From assembly GCA_023336205.1 (NCBI GenBank), contig JALQCR010000007.1, forward strand, positions 124,001 through 188,000: a stretch of 64,000 nt of DNA, in the 5' to 3' direction. This document shows, piece by piece, positions 61,654 through 64,000 of the stretch. The translations under genes were made by a program, and so were the position numbers. Numbering within the stretch: position 1 is the stretch's first letter; every line of letters starts with the position of its first letter. The notes under the pieces were generated by a model. The model ran no database searches. It worked only from the letters and a program-made list of their open reading frames with translations, and was not told the DNA's origin. Origin of the DNA: Pseudanabaena sp. Salubria-1. GTDB lineage: Bacteria; Cyanobacteriota; Cyanobacteriia; Pseudanabaenales; Pseudanabaenaceae.

Positions 61654-63431
61654 TAATTAACTTTTGTCAGATTTGCAATTTTCCACTTGCCACCTTCAAA
61701 AATTAGCGTACAAATATATCTACCCCTTGATGGCTGAGACTGCGTGCGATCGATTTTGCCATTGACATACAGTGTCGGACTCTCAAAAATCTCTACAGTT
61801 ATATTTGCTTGATTATCTTGAATACCAAACGATCCTGCACGGCTGACCGTAAATTCGCCATAGCTATAAAAAGCATTATTGCTCTGCAACCAATCGATCG
61901 ACCCCTTGCGCTTTTCATAAGCCTCACCTGTTGTTAGTTCTGCAAGCAATTGACGATCAAAAGGTGGGGCAAACATCTGATTTTTACTAGCCACCAAATT
62001 ATTCACGATCGCAACTGCCTCAGCCTCAGACAAAGGTTCGATCGGCACTTTTGGCAAAGCTTTGGGGGTAGGGCTAGCTGAAGCTTTGTCTGTAGGCTTA
62101 GGCGTGGGACTAGCCGTAGCCGTAGGTTCAATAGATGCTTGTGGACTAACTATAGCCGTCGGGCTAGGACTTTGGGAAACAGCAGCATTGTTAGAGGAAT
62201 TAGGAGAGGGCTTCTCAGTAATTGGTTGAGGATTTGGTTTTTGAGTTGCGAGAACTACGCCGATTGAGATCGCAGTTGCAAAGGCTCCACCCCAGATAGC
62301 AATCCATAATCCTTGCTTACTGCGATTACTGTCATCATTACTGTTGGATTGTGGCGCATAGGCTTGCACAGTTTGCGGAGATAGTTGCTCAGGTGCGGGA
62401 TGGCGATTTACAGCAACAGCAGGAATTGGAGCTGTTGGAGCTGGCAATGGCTGGATCGGTTGATAAACTTCTGTTGCAGGAATAGTCGGCTGACTGTTGG
62501 ACAACAATTCCGTACCCAAATCGCTATTGTTATTTACGCTGTTATTAACACTGACAATGGTGGACTGAAGCCCATTTGCTGTGTTAATCAGTGGTTGATT
62601 TGGTGATTGGCGATCGCCTAATTTTGCTAAAAGCTGACGAATCTCAGCCGCAGATTCATAGCGATCTTTGTAGTGGTAGCGAGTCATTTTAGCTAGCACA
62701 TCGACTAATCCCGACTTGTTTGGGACAAGATGCTGCCAAATTAATTCCCCCGTTTGATAGTCTTCTTGCAATTCACGGGGCGGTAAACCTGTCAGGGCTT
62801 GAATGCAAATTACCCCGATCGCATATAAATCACTGTTTGGTCGCGGTTTGCCTTGAGCTTGCTCACTGGGCATATATCCCAAAGTACCGATCGCCACCGT
62901 CGCCGCCGTTTGCCCCTCTTGATTAAGCTGCGTTTGCACCTGCTTAATCGCACCAAAATCGATCAGCACCAACTTGCCATCCGATCGACGACGAATAATA
63001 TTATCTGGCTTGATATCACGATGAATTACGCCGTGGCTATGGGTATATTCGACAACGCTTAACAAGTCATCTAAGATCTGGAAAACTTGTGTGTCACTGA
63101 GTCGATAGCCGCGCACTAGTTCTAACTCTAGTGATCTCCCCTCGACAAATTCCTCCACCAAATAAAACTCACTTGCCTCCTCAAAATAGGCAAGTAAACG
63201 CGGAATGCGATCGTGACTGCCTAACTGAGCAAGAGTTTGTGCCTCACTAGTAAATAATCGACTTGCGACTTTTAGATATTCGCGATCGCTACTGGCTGGT
63301 TTGAGATGTTTGACTACACAAAGAGGCTCATTCGGTATCCGTGTATCGTGAGCCAGATAAGTATGACCAAATCCACCCTCACCCAGCTTGCTAGCTATGC
63401 GGTAGCGTCCATCAAGTAATTGACCAATCAT
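61653..63431 (-). CDS. PknB-like Ser/Thr kinase with C-terminal ARC6/IMS-like domain
   Basis: 592 residues from ATG 63431, which has GGAG ten bases upstream; an upstream ATG at 63494 sits at a hairpin edge and was rejected. The kinase domain has 'LGEGGFGHTYLA', catalytic 'HRDIKPDN', 'DFGAIK' and 'GTLGYMPSEQ'. A long linker leads to one transmembrane segment ('GLWIAIWGGAFATAISIGVVLAT'), a Pro/Thr/Ser-rich stretch and a C-terminal domain ('PLSEAEAVAIVNNLVASKNQMFAPPF ... RGRYICTLIFEGGKWKIANL') like the IMS/ARC6-type domain seen on other cyanobacterial kinases. The C-terminal domain faces the other side of the membrane. Confidence 0.9.
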   Translation of the reverse strand: MIGQLLDGRYRIASKLGEGGFGHTYLAHDTRIPNEPLCVVKHLKPASSDREYLKVASRLFTSEAQTLAQLGSHDRIPRLLAYFEEASEFYLVEEFVEGRSLELELVRGYRLSDTQVFQILDDLLSVVEYTHSHGVIHRDIKPDNIIRRRSDGKLVLIDFGAIKQVQTQLNQEGQTAATVAIGTLGYMPSEQAQGKPRPNSDLYAIGVICIQALTGLPPRELQEDYQTGELIWQHLVPNKSGLVDVLAKMTRYHYKDRYESAAEIRQLLAKLGDRQSPNQPLINTANGLQSTIVSVNNSVNNNSDLGTELLSNSQPTIPATEVYQPIQPLPAPTAPIPAVAVNRHPAPEQLSPQTVQAYAPQSNSNDDSNRSKQGLWIAIWGGAFATAISIGVVLATQKPNPQPITEKPSPNSSNNAAVSQSPSPTAIVSPQASIEPTATASPTPKPTDKASASPTPKALPKVPIEPLSEAEAVAIVNNLVASKNQMFAPPFDRQLLAELTTGEAYEKRKGSIDWLQSNNAFYSYGEFTVSRAGSFGIQDNQANITVEIFESPTLYVNGKIDRTQSQPSRGRYICTLIFEGGKWKIANLTKVN

Positions 63432-63485
63432 GCTTGACTCCATCTCTGCAATAAATATAGCAACCGCCAAGGCGGTTAAGACATA

Positions 63486-63538
63486 AAAACCCAAAAATTA
63501 GAAGACGAGCAAAGCTCGTCTTCTAATTTTTGGGTTTT
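63486..63538. repeat. 25-bp perfect hairpin upstream of the kinase gene, apex GC-AAA-GC
   Basis: Arms 63486-63510 and 63514-63538. It lies in the 304-base gap between divergent genes; the remaining bases up to 63735 hold nothing recognisable. Confidence 0.87.
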
Positions 63539-63735
63539 ATAAGGTTCGCAAATTTCATGCTTCACGATTTAACGACACCTTGGTTTATGATGGATAAGCT
63601 GTAATGCCTAATAACTGAAATTAAAGTGTTAATGTCAAAAAATGGCATGGCACAGAATAGACATATAGCTTTTTAGAGATAGTTTGTAGACAAGGACTAG
63701 TAAACTGCTAGCCGAACCAGTTGTTTTGATGATTT

Positions 63736-64000
63736 ATGGCTAGATATACTCAACATTTCTTAGTTGAAATCGCTCCCGAAAACCTACACTCAACGATTAT
63801 TAAAACGTTGGAATCTTGTAGTTTGGTAATTACCTATGAAACCGACGACTATGTAATTGCGCAAGAAATAGAGACGAATGCTTCATTCGCTAAAATGGTG
63901 ACGGTAGAAGTCTTGATCCATCGTTCTGAGATTGAAGGTAACCAAGCAAAATTGACTAGCGTCACCAAAAATGCCGAGTTGCCCCTGCGGCTTAATAATC
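63736..64000 (+). CDS. hypothetical protein, 5' part only
   Basis: An open frame starts at ATG 63736 and runs off the window after 88 codons: 'MARYTQHFLVEIAPENLHST' and on through 'VITYETDDYVIAQE' and 'FAKMVTVEVLIHRSE'. The alternating hydrophobic pattern suggests a beta-rich domain. Family not recognised. No Shine-Dalgarno is obvious. The frame and codon use look like a real gene. Confidence 0.6.
   Translation, partial: MARYTQHFLVEIAPENLHSTIIKTLESCSLVITYETDDYVIAQEIETNASFAKMVTVEVLIHRSEIEGNQAKLTSVTKNAELPLRLNN

Noticed and set aside
63432..63494. N-terminal extension of the Ser/Thr kinase that looks like a membrane helix
   Set aside because: It begins at the edge of a hairpin; the start at 63431 has a good Shine-Dalgarno and matches the usual kinase beginning.
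1..64000. tRNA and rRNA genes
   Set aside because: No T-loop-like 'GGTTCGAATCC' or acceptor-stem pair and no rRNA motif was recognised by eye; a tRNAscan run would be decisive.

Overview
The window looks like chromosome from a filamentous or unicellular cyanobacterium, most like Pseudanabaena (the genus is an inference). Evidence: the HIP1 octamer GCGATCGC occurs throughout, there is a kaiABC clock operon, an NDH-1 ndhD gene, a ferredoxin-thioredoxin reductase catalytic subunit, 4-Cys Ser/Thr kinases, DUF1565-SPOR, Uma2, pilin-like G/H, ComFB and DUF2330 proteins, and long intergenic hairpins. No rRNA, tRNA or CRISPR array was seen.

Layout. 1-5.1 kb is an insertion-sequence wreck: an IS5-type element cuts off the 5' end of ndhD, an FkbM methyltransferase remnant abuts an IS30 element, and a broken IS1 and a complete IS1 lie head-on against a truncated Rpn gene. 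5.3-9 kb holds a secreted beta-helix protein, an amino-acid ABC ATPase and an HNH gene pair. 9.3-11.8 kb is a 4-Cys kinase fused to a formylglycine-generating-enzyme-like domain, split by a second IS1 with a clean 9-bp target duplication. 11.9-23.3 kb is mostly core: Coq4-like, YiaA/B, an RnfD-like/DUF2330 pair, a diguanylate cyclase, glmU, aspA, frmA and a radical SAM/glycosyltransferase operon. 23.4-30.7 kb is an accessory, defence-like island: Uma2, Mrr, ASCH, a 703-residue GNAT-PIN-PUA fusion, an IS1634-type element and a PemK toxin pair. 30.8-48.9 kb is housekeeping and signalling: ileS, two crcB, an adenylate cyclase, a response regulator, a Rieske protein, a hybrid kinase, CheW, a double ComFB protein, ftrC, trpS, trmB. 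49-54.6 kb is kaiA-kaiB-kaiC with a divergent hybrid kinase carrying two degenerate receivers. 54.9-59.4 kb is a second adenylate cyclase gene, with a urea/amide-binding-like sensor, split by an IS. 59.5-64 kb has pheA, a membrane protein, a Ser/Thr kinase and the start of an unknown gene.

How it works together. Cyclic nucleotide signalling is dense: two class III adenylate cyclases, one GGDEF cyclase and a candidate c-di-nucleotide-binding double ComFB protein, alongside three histidine-kinase/response-regulator genes and the clock. Two genes (kinase-FGE, sensor-cyclase) would regain full reading frames on precise IS excision, so the insertions look recent.

The strongest unexplained pattern is structural. 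More than twenty long, near-perfect hairpins sit at gene ends. Their stems are unrelated to one another, yet nearly all close with the same apex, GC-N3-GC. A second, composite palindromic repeat recurs four times. The best candidate for an undescribed protein system is the GNAT-PIN-PUA/ASCH operon beside Mrr.
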